64,000 nucleotides of DNA from Rutstroemia sp. NJR-2017a BVV2 (GCA_002946415.1 NJPS01000022.1:62001-126000), one strand, 5' to 3'. Positions 36,091-48,767 are shown, counted from the stretch's first letter. The notes: a model not told the origin generated them from the sequence alone. Translations and numbers: made by a program.

Positions 36091-36528
36091 TATTTATAGC
36101 TGCCTATTCAGCAAGGGGGGTATTAACTTCATCACATCTCATCTCATCTCATCTTCACCATATCTCATCTTCTCATATATCCAGCCAAGTTCCATGCTCT
36201 AGCAAGCAAGGAAATCAGGCCAATAAAACCGCATCCCTTCCTGTCCCCTTTTCCCCTTTGCCGATTCCCTTCCCTTGTCCATCCATAGTTATATTCACAG
36301 CCGTATCCGCGTCAAATCGTACATCCCTCATTCTAAACTTTTCGAAAAAAATTCCCCCAAATCAAAGTTGTCCAGATCCAGAACGCCCAGGCCCATCCTA
36401 TCCCAACCAATTCTTCAATCATGCCGCTCACAACCCACAATCCCCTTTCTCAACAACCCCGCCATGTATTCCGCCAGCTTTCGTTCCTCATCCACCCCTT
36501 CAATCTTCATCATCTTCCCATTTCCCAT

Positions 36529-38479
36529 CTAAAACCTCCTAGCCAACGTCGATCGACTCCTGACCTTCGCACCAAAGAAGTAGATGAAGTAAATCAGCGC
36601 ACACAGCCCAATACTGATGAATCCAATAGTAGCCATGGCCCATTTCGTCGACATGTTTTCGAACATCAGAACACCGAGATGGGCAAGACCTGCTGCTAGC
36701 GCGAACGAGGGGATGAGGAAGGCGGCGATGGCGGAGCCGGCTACGTTGGGGTAGGAGTCTGGAAAGTTATGTTAGAGGGATGCTTGGAGAAGATAGGGGT
36801 GGGGGGTTAAAGTGGAAATGGGGAGAAGTGGAAATTGGGGGAAGACGAATTTGGAGAAGAGAGGAAAACATACCAGTAATATAATTCAGCATGCTCAACC
36901 ACAGTAATGGATCTGCAAAACCAAGCACACCACCGGCCACAACCGGCGACCAGAACGAAACGCTTCCGTCAGAAGTGAAGGCGAACCAGAGAAGTGTAAT
37001 GGGGAACAGCCAGACGGTGACGAGAGAGGTCATGAAACGGGCTTCGGGACGGTTGGTGCCGTGCTTCTTGCGGTCGCGGGCGTAGAACCAGGTTTGCACG
37101 GGGACGAAGCAGAACATTGCTACGACTCCGACGACGAAGTTGAGGTAGGTTAGGTCGGCGCCGATGTAGCTGTGGGGTGCGTTAGTTTTGGCCCTGGGTC
37201 TGCGGACGTGGAAGGCGAGAAGAGGGGGAGGGGAAGAAGGGGTGGCGGGGAGAGGGAAGCATACGAGAGACCGTTATTGACAACGAAAACGTCAAATACA
37301 CCATCCAGATACAAGAACAGAATACCATATGCGAAACCGTTGTAGATACCGAGGAAAAGGACGATGGGCTCGGTAAACATGATCTTGAAAGTCATTGAGG
37401 TGACGAATCGCATTTCTTCCAAAACATTGAGTTTGCTGGATAGGAGAGCAGCTTCTTGATCATCGACTGTTTGGCTCTTGGCTGCTTCTCGTGCGATCAC
37501 CAATCTGGGGAGGGTTTCGGGGATGAAGCACATAATGATGGCGAATGCGAATCCGATGATTACGTTGATCAGGAATATCCACTTAAGACCCATGCTGGAG
37601 TTATCTGCGATCCATTCTCCGACGGGCGATCCAAGGGATGGACCGATGTTGGCGGCTGTATGACAGACAAGTTAGTATCCCAAAATACCGCAAAATGGTA
37701 GATGTGCTCTTACACATGACGAAAAGTGCCATTGCCTGTCCAGCTCCATCGATATCTCCAAACAGATCTGCAATTGTACCGGCGACATTCGAAAGGGCTG
37801 TGGAACCAGCTGTACCCGCGAGGAACATGAAGATGATGAGCATAGGAAGGTTTCGCGCATATGCAGTTCCCTAAGTCTTCATTAGCAAAACTCAACTGAC
37901 GTGAAATTCAGCAGAGGAAGGTTCAACTTACGAAATTTAGAATCGCATAGCAAGCAATGCTGACAACGTAAATCCATTTCCGTCCATTGATATCACTTTG
38001 AAAATCCCGCTGTCAGTTACTGTTTTGTACAATGTGCAGTCGCACGAAGTACCCCGCGCGTTCGCATTTCATGCATTCACCATCAAGACTTACGATAAAG
38101 GACCCAAAAATGCGGGACCAACTGCAGTTCCTACGATGAACATGCTCTGTCCCAGAGTCACAACCTGAGTCGTTCCTCCAAACTTTTCCTGGATCAAGAA
38201 TTCGGCAGAGACATAAGTGGTGCTGGTGAGAGTGACGAAAGTCTGCAGTAAACAGTAGATAACTACGATACTCCATCGTTTGAGGGCACCCCAATGCATA
38301 GGATGGTGAGTATCATTGGCTTTGACGAGCTCGAGAATGGCAATTGTGTGGTCTTCATGTCTGGTTTGCGCATTTTCGTGTCTGGGAACGACGTCGCCTT
38401 TTTCGATATTCGATGGATCTCCATTGTCGTTGTAGAATTTCTTCTCGGTAGTGTCCGTGGCAGAAGCCATGCTAGGCAA
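36529..38479 (-). CDS. MFS transporter, DHA1 drug:H+ antiporter type
   Basis: Six exons (38479-38094, 37995-37932, 37870-37714, 37655-37265, 37169-36874, 36758-36529) encode 507 residues. An acidic and polar cytoplasmic N-terminus (about 70 residues) precedes about 12 hydrophobic segments. The loop after helix 2 carries the MFS motif-A equivalent LGPLSDINGRKWIYVV. Helix 5 contains SANIGPSLGSPVGEWI, resembling motif C of antiporters. The central loop is charged (IAREAAKSQTVDDQEA), and the C-terminal tail is basic (KVRSRSTLARRF). The family exports drugs, polyamines or other toxic compounds at the plasma membrane. The substrate cannot be deduced. An alternative start nine bases downstream (MASATD) is equally plausible. 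Confidence 0.85.
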
Positions 38480-41400
38480 GCGGAATTGCTTCTTTTGCTT
38501 GGCTGCTCAAGTGCCGAAAAGTGGAATCTAGTAAAATTTTGACAAGAACTTTTCTCAACAGCAACGGCAGCAATGGAAAGTGAGGAATATGGAAAAGAAA
38601 AGCTGCAACTAGTTTAACGTCTTTGGCTGACGGATATCATGGAGAGAGAGAAGAAAGAGTTCAGAGGTGAAGAGACGGATTGATTCCGGACATGACTAGA
38701 ATGTGTGCGTGCAGGTAGGGTATGTAATGTATATAGATTCCTGGTCCGAGAGGACTTGGTACTAATGTAATTATCGTGCACTGAATGACTACGCCAAGCT
38801 ATTTACAAGCATTCTCGTCTCGATAAGCCCTCCTTCCGACGTAGACATTTGTATGGTGCGTGTGTGCGCGCGTGTGGTGTATCAAGCAAAGTACAGCCGG
38901 CCGCGTAGCCCTACTACCAATGAAAGCATTGATATCAGTATGTTTGATGGAACCTACTTGTGCCTGGGAAAGGATCAAACCGGGACAAAAGGCAGCCTAT
39001 TTCGTTGTGGTGGACCTATGATTTCACTTTACAAACCCTCTTCCATGTTGAAGCTGGGAAGTTCACGGAAGTTGTGGAAGTTGTGCAAGTTGTGGCATGC
39101 GATGGGGACGACTTCATCGGAGCAGACTACTAGATTGAGAAAAGAGCGATGCTATCTCGGCAGCTTATTGGTAGATGGTTCGATGGCATTTGGGCTTATC
39201 GACTAGATCCGGAGGACAAGCGATTTGATGTTCTTCCGTTCAACCTTTCATGATGATCCCGGTTTGCATCGAAGCCATGCAGCCATGCAGCCATGATGAT
39301 TGTGGCCCAAAACGCGTCGAGACCCTTGCAGCTGTTACTTCATGGACGTTTGTCAAGCGAGTTTTTTTAAAAACCGCTCGGTGGAAGGGTTCAAAGATAA
39401 GCAACGTGAGAAGTGGAGAACTGTTTATGCCGAATTTAGAAGTTGTCGTTTGAAACATCGAGGAATGTCTCGTGCTCTATTCCTAAGAAAGAAATCCCGT
39501 AGACTCGATGGCGAGCCTTTACTCTCCTGTGATAGTCATGTTGAAGTCCCAAGAGATTTCCAAGAGACGATCGAAGCCGGAGCCGGGTGCTATCCGCACC
39601 TGCATGTAAATTCACATTGGCATCCCATCTCTCTGGCACCATATGCATGTATGCATGCAGGGTATATAATGAATTGTCCAACGGCAAGCTTTGGGGGATC
39701 GTCCGGGTCAGAGACGAGGAATGGGGTAGTGTGGTGGGAGAAGTATGTCGGTGGAGGTTGAGCTGACGGCGACGTCCGAGGGAACAAGGTGGATAGATAC
39801 GAAACTGAAACTTAGATAAGTACAAAAGATAAGTAACTCTACGAAGTATGTATGGAACGGATGGTACGGACCGTGCAAACGGACCTTAGCCATTCTCCAG
39901 CATCCATTCTATTCCCTTCCCTTGATGTGGATTCCCGCTGTTGACACCAATCGCGGCATTAACCTCGGCATTAAGAGCCTCGATAGGACATCCCACGAAG
40001 GAGAAGAAATATTATTACTTCGTAGCTACCCCATCCCCACCTTCAACTTCTGTTATGAACTTGAAGATATATGAAGCTTCATGCTCTAGCCAGTAGAGTC
40101 GACCTTTCGTCTATTAAGACGAAAGCTAAAAGTTTGCATTCCTTAACCTCTTTCCGTCCTCACACTTATCTACATCTTGAAGTACAACCGAGCTGGGTCT
40201 TCAGCATGGAAATGAACCACTGTTGGCGCGATTGAGGAGTGATTATCATCAACAGAACCAAACTGAACTGAGAACCTGCCGCCCTTCACCGTGTTTGTCT
40301 CGCCTCCTCCGACCTCACCGTTCTAAACTGACTGTAGAAATTCCGATGTCACTAGAACTGTGAGAAAGAAGATGAGACGACAACGATGGAATCGTTTAGG
40401 GTGCAGAGTTTTCACTAAATGGCACGATCAATCGGTCCTTCTTCCCACCACAAAGAAGCGATTCACACGCAGTCAGCTAGGTAGGCAAAATCAACTCTTT
40501 ACGCTCACTTATTGCTTCACTGTTCACAAGGCCCCCATCAAAAGCTGCAGTGATTTGGCCTGCAATATCCAGCTGTAGCTACAATATTTGTAAAAGTTGT
40601 TGTTGAGAATAGTATCAAAAGTTGGTCTCCTGAGTGCCAGAACAGGAACTCTCTTCTCGTATTCGTACACACATCGGATGCATTTCTATCTATCTGGAAT
40701 AAGTTGGAGTAGGTGACAACAGTTGTAGACTTCATGTCACCAACAAGTAGCTTAAAAGGTTCAAACTTCACAGTTCTCTCATCGCGGCTTTCACTCTTCC
40801 TAGATTCCTGCTGTTTTACTTCTACGACGACATGATCTCCTCACCGAAGTAACTTCCTCTTGTGAGCCTCATCAACTTTACTGGCTTCCCAGGGTATCAT
40901 TGACCAATCGAAAGACACAGTCAAGCTCTCGTTGCTGCAGGGTGAGCGCCTGTCCCACTTTAGTGTAAGGCTGATATGGTCCCTTCCCTTTTTGGACGAG
41001 GGGAGATATATTTCTCTCTGCCTCATGAAGAATCATAACAAACCTCATGAAGAATCATAACAACCTCATGAAGAACCATAATCTACCCATGAATAACCAT
41101 AAAGGTCCTTGAGAAATCTCTGCATCTGTCCATGTTATCTCATTCATTCATTCATTCATTCCCAAATCACCAATCATTGGTTCCCAACCTTCTCAACATT
41201 CTTGCACGTCCCCTAGCTATATTGCCTCGAATTCACTGTTGAATGACTGCGAAGTGACTATTTCACTCAGCTTCTCCTTCATCTTCCACGACGCAAAATC
41301 ATAACGATCTATTACAAACATCCGGTACCAAGAAAGTAAGTCTTCAGCGCCTTGGATGTTCGTTCATTGTTGACACTGCTAGGTACATTAACATCGAACC

Positions 41401-41573
41401 AGCTCTTCAAATCGCATTTCCGTGCACCTTATACCCTCTTTACCTGATAATTTTCTCCTCCTCTGCCACATAGTTTTGCACTCTTTTCCCTCATACTTTC
41501 TCACTCCTCCGCCAAATACCTTCCCACTCTGCCTAATACCTTTCTCCACTCACACCGATCACTTCCCTTCAAC
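38480..41573. other. Intergenic region with tandem repeats
   Basis: This 3.1-kb stretch has no recognisable gene. A four-unit tandem repeat lies at 41021-41105. Short repeated words occur near 39060-39100 (GAAGTTGTG type) and 39276-39293 (GCCATGCA type). Two frames of 130-150 codons around 39300-39825 lie antisense to each other and lack motifs, so neither is called. Confidence 0.5.
41021..41105. repeat. Minisatellite, 20-22-nt unit x4
   Basis: Four successive copies of a CCTCATGAAGAATCATAACA-type unit (41021-41042, 41043-41063, 41064-41085, 41086-41105). The last two are more diverged. The repeat is non-coding and lies about 470 bp upstream of the F-box gene start. Confidence 0.85.
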
Positions 41574-43722
41574 ATGCCATCCAGGAAGGGTAACATGCGT
41601 GGCGGCTCTAAGAGATCTGCAGATCCTGAGTGCAGGCCATCGCCGTCGAGGAGCAAAAGGAATAGGTCCGAAAGTAACGGGTCTTCTAACACAGAGAAAA
41701 CAGAAGATGAGACGTCCACTTCTCACGCAGTCGCTGTTCTCACCCAGCCTGAAGCAGATTCGGGTGATAGAGAGGCTGCCGATACTGCAATGGGAGGACC
41801 TCCAGCTGTGATGGCAGGGACTCCTGCTGTAATAGGGGGAAATCCTGCTGTGACGGGAGTAAATCCTGCTGTGACGGGAGGAACTCCTGCTGTAATGGGA
41901 GGAAATCCTTTGCGGTTCCTTGATATGCCTACCGAGGTAAAGTATCTTTTATATCCATTTCTTGGAGCATTCCCACCGATCTATTGTATGATCAACCCTC
42001 TCAATGTTCCTGCTTGCCATTGTTTGCATTCGATCGAGGGATATTGTATCCCACTCAGAGACCTTCCGCTTAATTGACACCACCGTGCTGACCGTTTAAA
42101 ATAGCTCCATCAAATGATCGTCGGCTTCCTTCCCTCAGATTCGGACCTCACGAATTTCTCTAAGACATCAAGAAAATGCCATGATTTAATTACCCCCAGT
42201 GTCTGGCGGCGGCGATTTATCCAAGCATTTGACAATCTTCCAGAAGCCTCACCACAACAACTATCAGATACCTATGCTTCCAGACGGGGAGCCGCCAAGC
42301 TATTTACAACTTTCGATTCGTCCGTCGTTCGGAAGATGGAAGAACCCAATGTGAAACGAATCAAGAGCGATCAGCAGTCGATTCTTCACCTACTAAAGAA
42401 CCTTATCATCGGTTCGTCCATAAAGTCCAGTACTACTGAACATACTCTAACACTAGGACATAGAATCTAATGCTAGATTGATCAAAGACAAAGACGGAAA
42501 GGAATTCATTGAAGGGAAGAACTTGAATCGTATTCTGCAGCTTGTTTCACACGTCCTGCCTGGCACGAACGGACACTTCGTCGATATTGTAGATACGATT
42601 CTCAAGACAGACGAATCCTGGCAGATAGGGACGGTGTGCTCCGTTAATAGCTCGCCTGATACACTTGTCCTGGTTATTCAATTCTGTCTCTCGCCAATTT
42701 CTTTGCATCCTGATTATTGCAACAGCGCCGTAGCGCGCTTCGACTGGAGCCAGTACGAGGTCTATGCAAGCCCGGTGAAACAGCCTGTATTTTTGGGTCG
42801 ATATAAGCACGATCTGAACATCTTGTGGTGTGTTCATGTTGTCAACTTCTTCAAGTTTCACTTGAAAGCCCCAAACGGGGAAGGACTCTTGTCGCACGCA
42901 TTCGGTGTTTTGCCCCGCAACCAGCTGCCACGGCCATGGCTTGGTCGTCTGAAGCAAGGCACACAGGAACTTGGGAGGAATTGGAAAGGATCATTCTGTA
43001 AGTGTGGATTACTGTGTCTCGTTGTCGGGGCTTGGCAAGCTAATGTGAATTAGGTTTTCTTCGCCCAGATTCCTTGACTAGCTTGAGGATGGCTGGAGGC
43101 AGAGGAGACCGCATTTACTCGGATGAAATCTGTGGACCTGAATTCCAAGTAAGCCGGTGTTTAGTAGATTCTTGGTATAGGAACTATTTACTGACTTTGG
43201 TAGGATGCCACCTTCATTTTTGATGAGGAAAAGATCGGAGAAGCGCAGTGGCAGGCCGTTTGGGAAAATGTATTAAAGAGTAATCCTTTCTCTGCCGAAC
43301 ACCGCCACGCGGCCCACGCCTCCGGACGAAGCACTCGATCGAAGCAATCAAAAGAGCACAAGGAAGTCGAATCCCCGGGGAGAAAATATTTCTACGGCTC
43401 GTTGCAGGATGACCGTGTGGCGCATTTCTATGGAATCATTCATGCTATCCCAACGCAACACGGCATTCCCGGGTTCCAACGGATGACCATGGTAAAGTAT
43501 TTCCCCGATGACCCGACACAAATGTGGGCATATGAAGGTTGCGTTCTTCCTGGTGGAAGTATCATCGTCGGTCGGTGGTGGGATGCCACCGCCGAGGCCA
43601 CAAGTGATGTCTTCTCAGGCCCGTTCATATTCTGGAACGTTGGGAGCAGCGAAGCCGAGGTGTCAATGGACGGTCAGGCCGCTCTCGAGTTCTTCAACTC
43701 GATGCGTTACGGAGGGTTTTGA
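41574..43722 (+). CDS. F-box protein with N-terminal heptapeptide repeat
   Basis: Five exons (41574-41936, 42105-42411, 42464-42997, 43054-43148, 43204-43722) encode 605 residues. The basic/Ser-rich N-terminus is followed by five 7-residue repeats of the PAV-GG(N/T) type (41802-41906). The F-box spans the exon 1/2 junction: LRFLDMPTELHQMIVGFL, then DLTNFSKTSRKCHDL and WRRRF. F-box proteins recruit substrates to SCF ubiquitin ligases through Skp1. The C-terminal half is a recognisable fungal F-box-associated region, with FYGIIHAIPT, MWAYEGCVLPGGSIIVGRWW and SGPFIFWNV, which may be a beta-rich substrate-binding fold. The partner or substrate is unknown. A conserved LVLVIQFCLSPISLHPDY block in exon 3 supports the model. 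Confidence 0.82.
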
Positions 43723-44159
43723 CGTACCCGCAACTTCACGAGGGCTGTCCTACACCATCCAAGACGGCATCCTACGCCATAGCCTTCTTCTTAAGTGCGC
43801 AATACTCTTCTTCTCAAATACGCAAGTCTTGGTGCCATGTTTCCAACATTCAAACAGCATCATAGATCCTTTCCGACTTGGCACCAAAGTCATCACCAAT
43901 CACATCAATTCTTCTTTTGATTTCCTTTGTCTCTCTCCTTTTCTTGCAGTATTTCTTTCCTCTTTAAGCAAAAATAGCATTGATCTGTTCCCAGGTATTC
44001 AGCATTCAATACCTAAAGATATTTTCGTTTGTTGGTTTCATTACTTCATTCAACTTTTCCGGAAATGCTTAGTTCTGAATCTCCATGTTCCGCACTTTTC
44101 TTTATTTGATGTCTGTCTTTCTGGCGTTCGTTTCCTTTCAAAATGGTTAAAAAGGAGAA

Positions 44160-44570
44160 GCGAGGCATTAGTGGATGGGGCACTGGTTTTTTACTTTCGT
44201 GGTCATGGAATGGAATGGACATACCCTGCATCGCTTGCGTAATCTATATGGGTTTTCTCTGGCATTCGTAGGGCGCACCTCTAGCGACTGAGCTTGGCGT
44301 TTGAGGGTTCGGGCGCTCTGGAAGAGTGAATTGAGTTGTGGGAAAGACGGATTGGGGGAATGGATGGTACATTGGGTTTTTACTTTCGTGGTTATGGAAT
44401 GGGATGGATTGGATTGGATTGGAATGGATATACCCGGCATTACTTGCGTTATTTGTCTGGCTTTTCTTTGCCATTCGTAGGGTGTCACCTCTTACAGCTG
44501 GGCTTGGCGTTTGAGGGTTCGATTGTTTTGGAAGATTGAGTTGAGTCGTGGGAGAGGCGGAATAGGATTT
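44160..44570. repeat. Diverged ~200-bp tandem duplication
   Basis: Unit 1 (about 44160-44355) and unit 2 (about 44356-44570) share an ordered series of landmarks. These are TTTTTACTTTCGTGGT-ATGG, CATTCGTAGGG and CTTGGCGTTTGAGGGTTCG, then a TGAGTTG-GTGGGA tail. The copies differ by many substitutions and small indels, including extra GGATT units in unit 2. The duplication is non-coding. Confidence 0.8.
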
Positions 44571-44759
44571 TTGTGGGCGGATATGCCATCGGATTTGACT
44601 TGGTTGGAAGGGGATTTGAGGTGGTGGAGGAAGTGGAATTGGTTGGATTTCTTTTCTTTTGATTTTTTTTGATTTGGGTTGACTTGGTTTGGTTTGGTTC
44701 GATCTGGCAGAATATCAAGCGAAGCTAAAGGTGGAGGGGAGAGTCGAAGAAGGGGCGAC

Positions 44760-44858
44760 GGATTGGTTTTGACGAGCATATGGTTGATGGATGGATTGGT
44801 TTCGACGAGCATATGAGTGATGGATGGATTGGTTTCGACGAATATATGGAATTACGGA
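44760..44858. repeat. 33-bp minisatellite, three units
   Basis: Three consecutive units starting GGATTGGTTT(T/C)GACGA lie at 44760-44792, 44793-44825 and 44826-44858. Units 1 and 2 are nearly identical; unit 3 is diverged at its end. Confidence 0.85.
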
Positions 44859-45256
44859 TGGATACCCATGGTGGATGATAACGCGTTAGTTGATGATGAT
44901 TTCTTCGAACGAGACAGGATGAAAGTTCTCAAAGGTAGATGGTAGATAGATAGTTAGATAGATAAAATGGATACCTATGCAAGCGGAAAATACAAAAGAG
45001 TTGAAGTGAGAAAGTTGTGAATAGAATGAGAAGACGATTGAGTGAGATGATTGAAGAACGACCATACGGAAAGAAAATAAAAGTAAAATAGACGAAATGG
45101 ATGATGTAGAATGAGGGGATCGAACCTTGATTGGTTTTTCCATATCATTTGATTGTTCTCTCCTTGGTTGTTTAATATGGTTTGGCTGTCCTATCTCCCT
45201 CGCTGGCGTCATGTGCAGTTGCTGCGCTCGCTCCGCTCGAAGTCGCGGCGTTTTTT

Positions 45257-45312
45257 GCTTCTTTGCTTCTTTGCTTCTTTGCTTCTTTGCTTCTTTGCTT
45301 CTTTGCTTCTTT
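45257..45312. repeat. Octanucleotide microsatellite (GCTTCTTT)7
   Basis: Seven exact tandem copies of GCTTCTTT. The 8-nt period is not a multiple of three, so all frames across it read as repetitive peptide, which argues against coding here. Confidence 0.95.
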
Positions 45313-45819
45313 ACATTACTTTGGGTCGGCTGGTTGTCATCGTCGGGTAGAATGTCTAGAGATGCACGTCGTCTATACGCCGCGTATTGAGTCCCTCTCG
45401 GTAACCTTGTATTTAGTAGAAACTTTGCCTATATGTATGCGTAACCTTGAGTGCAGCAGGAAAAACAGTAGGAAACGCAGCAGGAAAAGCAGTCAGAGAA
45501 GCAAACCGCAGCGAGACAGATCAGATCAGACAGAACGGGGATGAGGGGAGTTCAAGGAAGGAAATAGCATATCAAATCAAATGACCATGTAAAGGAAAAA
45601 CCTGCTCTTTTCCGTTTCATATACAAACTCACTGCGTTTGAAAATCTTTATTCATTCAATCCTATCCTCAAAAAGAAACGCTTCTTGAGGTCTTAGGCGT
45701 TTTAGCTCTTTATCGTTTGTTTCTCTTTTCTTTTCTGTCTTTTTCATCTTCTGTCCACCGTCTACGCACGCATATTATCCACTCTCTCAGTCCCCGGGCA
45801 TCTTCCTCATACACGTCAT

Positions 45820-47072
45820 CTACTCCTCAATATTCTTCACACACTCCCACTGGCCCCTCAAATTCTCCTTCCACAAGGATACTTTATTGTCACCCCCGCT
45901 AACCGCCAAGACATTCCCGCTCAGACTCCACGATACGCGCCATACCTCTCGTTCGAACTGCAAAACTTTGCATTCCCACTGACCGGGGTTGGATGCCGCG
46001 GAAGAGGTCCAGATGCGGACTGTTTTGTCTTGTGACGCGGATGCTATATAGCCTGTTTTGGGTTTGTTAGCTTGCGGGTACTTTTGCAAGGAGGGGGTAC
46101 TGGGAGGGAGGATATACTCTTTTGTAAAACTGTAGGACTCCACGCCACATCTCGAACCCAATCCGTATGCCCCGTCAACGGCGCACCCTCAACCTTATAA
46201 CTCAAACTCGCCGCATCCCAGCCCCAAATCCTTAATAAATTATCACTCCCGCCCGTAACGAATCGTCTCACACCCCCCGCTCCTCCCGCCGCGCTGACCA
46301 GACTTCCCGCGCTCGTGCTGGGCGCCCAGGATACGCTGTTGACGCCAATGCCATGCGCGTGGAAGATCTTGTGGTCCATGGCATTGTCTTTGAATTCTAG
46401 AACTGAGACATTCCCGTCGGATGATGCGCAGGCGAGTAAACACCCGGATTCGTGCGGACACCAGGAGAGGGAGTTTACAGAGGCGGTGTGCAGGGCGAAA
46501 TCGTATATGCGCGTCCAGGTTGAGTTGGTTTCGCGGTAGATGAGCACTTTGCCGTCGTAGCCGGCCGAGGCGAGGATGTTGCCGTATTTGGGGTGCGCCC
46601 AGGATATGGACCAGATGGCGCCTTCGTGGCTGGAGAGCGGGTGTTAGTGGATGGGTGGAATGGGAGAGAGGGGGGAATTGGGGAGGGAGGGGCGTAGTAT
46701 TGAGGCGAGAGGAAGGGCCTTATCTGGAGTAGAAAACATGCAGCTTCGACGGGGAAGTGCGCGAGCTATAGGGAGTTTACTTTGGACAACGTACCCTTTC
46801 AAAGTCTCTGTTAATCGATGTGTCTCTCCCTCAATCTCGAAAATTTTCACAGTTCTATCTGATGAACATGTCGCCAGTCTGCGTCCGTAGTAATCTAGAG
46901 CGGCATCATGCTAAGAAGAAACAAATGAATTAGTTCTTGATTTTCAAAACTATTTATTCAAAAAGACAGAGTGCTTGGCCGTGAGGCGCATGGCTCTGTA
47001 GATCAGAAGAGTAAATAGAAACGCACTTACGATCATATCATCATGTCCCGAGTTCGAAATAACTTGCGCCAT
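45820..47072 (-). CDS. SEC13: COPII coat and nuclear-pore WD40 protein Sec13
   Basis: Four exons (47072-47031, 46910-46795, 46629-46118, 46052-45820) encode 300 residues, the expected Sec13 length. The N-terminus [20 protein letters not shown] and [19 protein letters not shown] are hallmark Sec13 sequence. WD repeats follow: [24 protein letters not shown], then [36 protein letters not shown] and [15 protein letters not shown]. Sec13 forms a six-bladed propeller completed by a partner blade. It acts in the Sec13-Sec31 cage of COPII vesicles, the Y-shaped Nup84 complex and the SEA complex. The short first exon (14 codons) is supported by the GTAAGT donor. It shares a 580-bp divergent promoter with PEX20. 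Confidence 0.95.
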
Positions 47073-47651
47073 CTTGACACAAACTATATAAGAAAATCAA
47101 TGGCTGTGGTTGTTGTGAGAAGTGTAAACAGCTTTGGTCCTGAGCTCTAGCCTTGCCTTGTCAATTGATGCAGCCAGATTGTAGTCGGAGCACGGACAAA
47201 CATATCACCGAACCATGCTGGGATTCCCAAGCTTGTGACAGACACCGCTTCCGCTTTCGCAATTGAGGCCGAGGGGCGTTAAAGACATCATATGAAGCTT
47301 GTAGATTACGCATTTTCCTTTTCTCGTTTTCTCGTTTTCTCGTTTTCTCATTCTTTCTTCTTCTTTTTGGGCTTCATAGACAGGATTGCTATTATTGTCG
47401 ATATCCCCTTTTTAAATCTTGGTCTCTTTTCGGAAATAACTTGCTTACTCTTGGCATATTCATAACTCTTATTCAACTCTCATCTGATAAGAACGGACCT
47501 CGGTACAGTACTTCTATGACAAAGATTGCGACGGCAACGGCAACGAAGCAACGACAACGGTAACGAAGACAACGGATTTTTAAAAACAACGCCTTTTATC
47601 ATCTTTTCCAATACTCCTCACTGTTTAAAGAAATATCGGCAGCAATTTGCA
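47073..47651. promoter_or_regulatory. Divergent promoter, SEC13 and PEX20
   Basis: A 579-bp spacer lies between the two start codons. It carries a pyrimidine-rich tract with repeated TCTCGTTTTC units (about 47323-47362), typical of fungal core promoters and start-site regions, and a purine/CAACGG-rich leader just before PEX20. No other coding content is seen. Confidence 0.6.
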
Positions 47652-48767
47652 ATGGCAGATAGCCTCTGTGGTCCCTCGAATGCTTTACAAAACTTCCAAA
47701 AGCATTCGAGCGTTGATCGGACTTTACAACAAGATCGTCTGACAGGAAGACCATCGCCGTCCCAAGTATGTTTACACTGCTAATCCTGCGATTCGTTGCC
47801 ATAGGATACTTCTTCTCGCTTTTACTGACTGAAGAGTTAGGGGTTCCGATCTGCGCCTGGTCCAAATGGAGGTCTTATAGATCGCGAATTCAACGCCTTT
47901 CAAGCCGGTCATTTACCTCTCGAGTCAGCGCAAAACTTCCACAATCTCCCCTTTCATGCGCCTCCACCCCAGCTTCAACAACATGCTGCCCCCTCATGGG
48001 CAAATGATTTCCAACAATTAAACATATCCGGACCACAACAAGCGCGATTTCAGCAACAGGGTCTGCATCAGTCACAACCACAGCTTGGAGGATGGCATCA
48101 AGAATTCGCGGCGCAAGGTTTTGGAGGTCAAGGATCTATCGCGCAGGGAAAACAACCAGTTATGCAAATGGGCGCGCCTGCGAATATGAATTCTGTTTAT
48201 AACTCATGGAGTCATCCAATTCCAGGGGTCGGGATGCAGCAGAACCAATTCACTCCAATGCAGACCGGAACCAGTCAATCGCAATCACAAAATGAAGTCT
48301 TCGACGATGAGGCATTCGCGCGCGCATTCGATGAAGCCGCGCAAGCAGAACTAAACCACAAACAAGAAACACACCAAACTGAATCAACCACCTCCACGCA
48401 ATTACATCAACAACCACAAGAAGAAATCCTCCTCTCCGAGTCCGCTTCCAGATTCATGAACGAAGAGCCCCGCGAAGCTTGGAGAGTACACGACCAAGCA
48501 CCCCTAGGCGCAGACACAATCCTCGAAGACGATCCCAAACAATCACCTGATGCGCTCTCGCGGACAGCTGGTCAATTACTGGATAGCGTGCGGCATGACC
48601 AGAGCGACAAGTTCCAGAATAGCCAGTTTCTGCAACTGATGAGGCAGTTTAGGGACAGGGAGGTTGTAGTTGAGGGCGATAAATTGGTTGATGTTGGGGG
48701 AGGTGGTGCTGGAGGAAGGGATATCAATGGGATGCAGAACGAGCAGATGGTTAATAATCCTATTTAA
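47652..48767 (+). CDS. PEX20: Peroxin 20, PTS2 import co-receptor
   Basis: Two exons (47652-47765, 47841-48767) encode 346 residues. The N-terminus MADSLCGPSNALQNFQKH, with its near-terminal cysteine, is the conserved Pex20/Pex18/Pex21-type element. That cysteine is the known site of monoubiquitination needed for receptor recycling. The middle is Gln/Asn-rich and includes WANDFQQL- and WHQEF-type aromatic motifs resembling Pex14/Pex13-binding WxxxF/Y motifs. The region around FNEEPREAW to FQNSQFLQLMRQFRDREV is the conserved C-terminal block that binds Pex7. Together with Pex7 the protein delivers PTS2 cargo such as thiolase into peroxisomes. Assignment is by recognition of the N- and C-terminal signatures and overall composition. 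Confidence 0.85.

Larger units (their letters stand above)
33382..36528. other. Gene-free, repeat-bearing region
   Basis: This 3.1-kb stretch has no recognisable gene. It contains a MITE-like element (33960-34191), degenerate direct repeats (about 34700-34970) and a hexanucleotide run (36043-36090). It also has pyrimidine-rich sequence (about 35580-35780 and 36200-36300). The short frames within it are low-complexity and unconvincing. Confidence 0.55.
43723..45819. other. Repeat-rich intergenic spacer
   Basis: No gene was recognised. The spacer contains a roughly 200-bp tandem duplication (44160-44570), a 33-bp minisatellite (44760-44858) and an octanucleotide run (45257-45312). Frames here are low-complexity and broken by these repeats. 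The B-box-like GGTTCGATCC on the minus strand near 45119-45128 has no partner A box, so it is not a tRNA. Confidence 0.55.

Noticed and set aside
39300..39825. Overlapping antisense frames of 130-150 codons
   Set aside because: They are mutually antisense, lack domains and contain low-complexity words; neither has convincing start or splice signals.
45110..45200. B-box-like GGTTCGATCC on the minus strand, possible tRNA
   Set aside because: No A box or cloverleaf pairing at the required distance.
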